Shown here piece after piece: positions 63,914 to 64,000 of a stretch of 64,000 bases of DNA (position 1 is its first letter; each line of letters begins with the position of its first letter). The position numbers and the translations under genes are program-made. The notes under the pieces were generated by a model. The model was not told the DNA's origin. It did not search any database and saw nothing but the letters and a program-made list of their open reading frames with translations. The DNA is from Brucella pseudintermedia (GTDB lineage Bacteria; Pseudomonadota; Alphaproteobacteria; Rhizobiales; Rhizobiaceae). The stretch is taken from NCBI RefSeq assembly GCF_008932435.1, contig NZ_WBWE01000008.1:157189-221188 (forward strand), read 5' to 3'.

Positions 63914-64000
63914 TGTTCTGGGAAGTATGCTGTTTTGGGCGGCAGAGTTTTGACGCAGATTGAGAAGGGTGTATCCGGCTCATGCGCTGACCGGTTTTGG

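Overview
The window looks like a piece of a Brucellaceae chromosome (Brucella in the broad sense, closer in style to Ochrobactrum). The evidence is a TetR/RND efflux locus laid out like Brucella bepR-bepDE, a symporter-type hybrid kinase next to a LuxR-type regulator like Brucella PrlS/PrlR, a GcrA cell-cycle regulator, an alphaproteobacterial SAM-II riboswitch before metZ, many rhizobial-type dispersed palindromes, and an octamer repeat one base away from the AGGGCAGT octamer of Brucella. No tRNA, rRNA, IS, prophage or CRISPR was seen. Species assignment is inference.

Layout. 1-4.85 kb: GntR/FCD regulator (5' cut) and a sugar-type ABC importer (binding protein, two permeases, ATPase). 4.86-9.4 kb, minus strand: the two-subunit dihydropyrimidine dehydrogenase preT-preA, an EamA exporter and a CoxG-like protein. 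9.7-15.2 kb: pgi, an M14-type deacylase, a HAD phosphatase and a convergent fadD. 15.5-20.9 kb: bepR, its probable operator, bepD and bepE, then a 54-residue membrane protein. 21.2-26.5 kb: periplasmic binding protein, a membrane glycosyltransferase with a possible c-di-GMP-binding N-terminus, ppk2 and phoR. 26.5-39.7 kb: an exopolysaccharide locus (Wzx-, Wzy- and Wzc/GumC-type proteins, three glycosyltransferases, two GNAT-type acyltransferases, a NodB-type deacetylase and a secreted clan GH-A-like glycosidase). 39.6-41 kb: inverted octamer arrays, gcrA and a 0.7 kb intergenic stretch with a possible 29-residue ORF. 41.1-51 kb: argD-argF-hslO, a signal-less paralogue of the glycosidase, apaG, metZ with its riboswitch, dcd and a GlxA-type regulator. 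51-64 kb: small membrane protein, Tat-exported CAP protein, MATE exporter, pyrD, DUF952, pip, prlR/prlS, mscL, an aminotransferase, and a MerR regulator divergent from a DUF2938 gene across a promoter with a 19-bp spacer.

How it fits together. Most of the window is core metabolism (arginine, methionine, pyrimidine, central carbon) with envelope and stress functions. The least ordinary part is 22-46 kb: polysaccharide synthesis sits beside phosphate sensing (phoR) and polyphosphate use (ppk2), a signalling-type glycosyltransferase is set apart from the main locus, and two paralogous glycosidases differ in predicted location. Control elements readable from sequence are the BepR operator, the SAM-II attenuator, the MerR promoter, a 13-bp inverted repeat before the lone glycosyltransferase, and a dyad covering the ribosome-binding site of the GlxA-type regulator.
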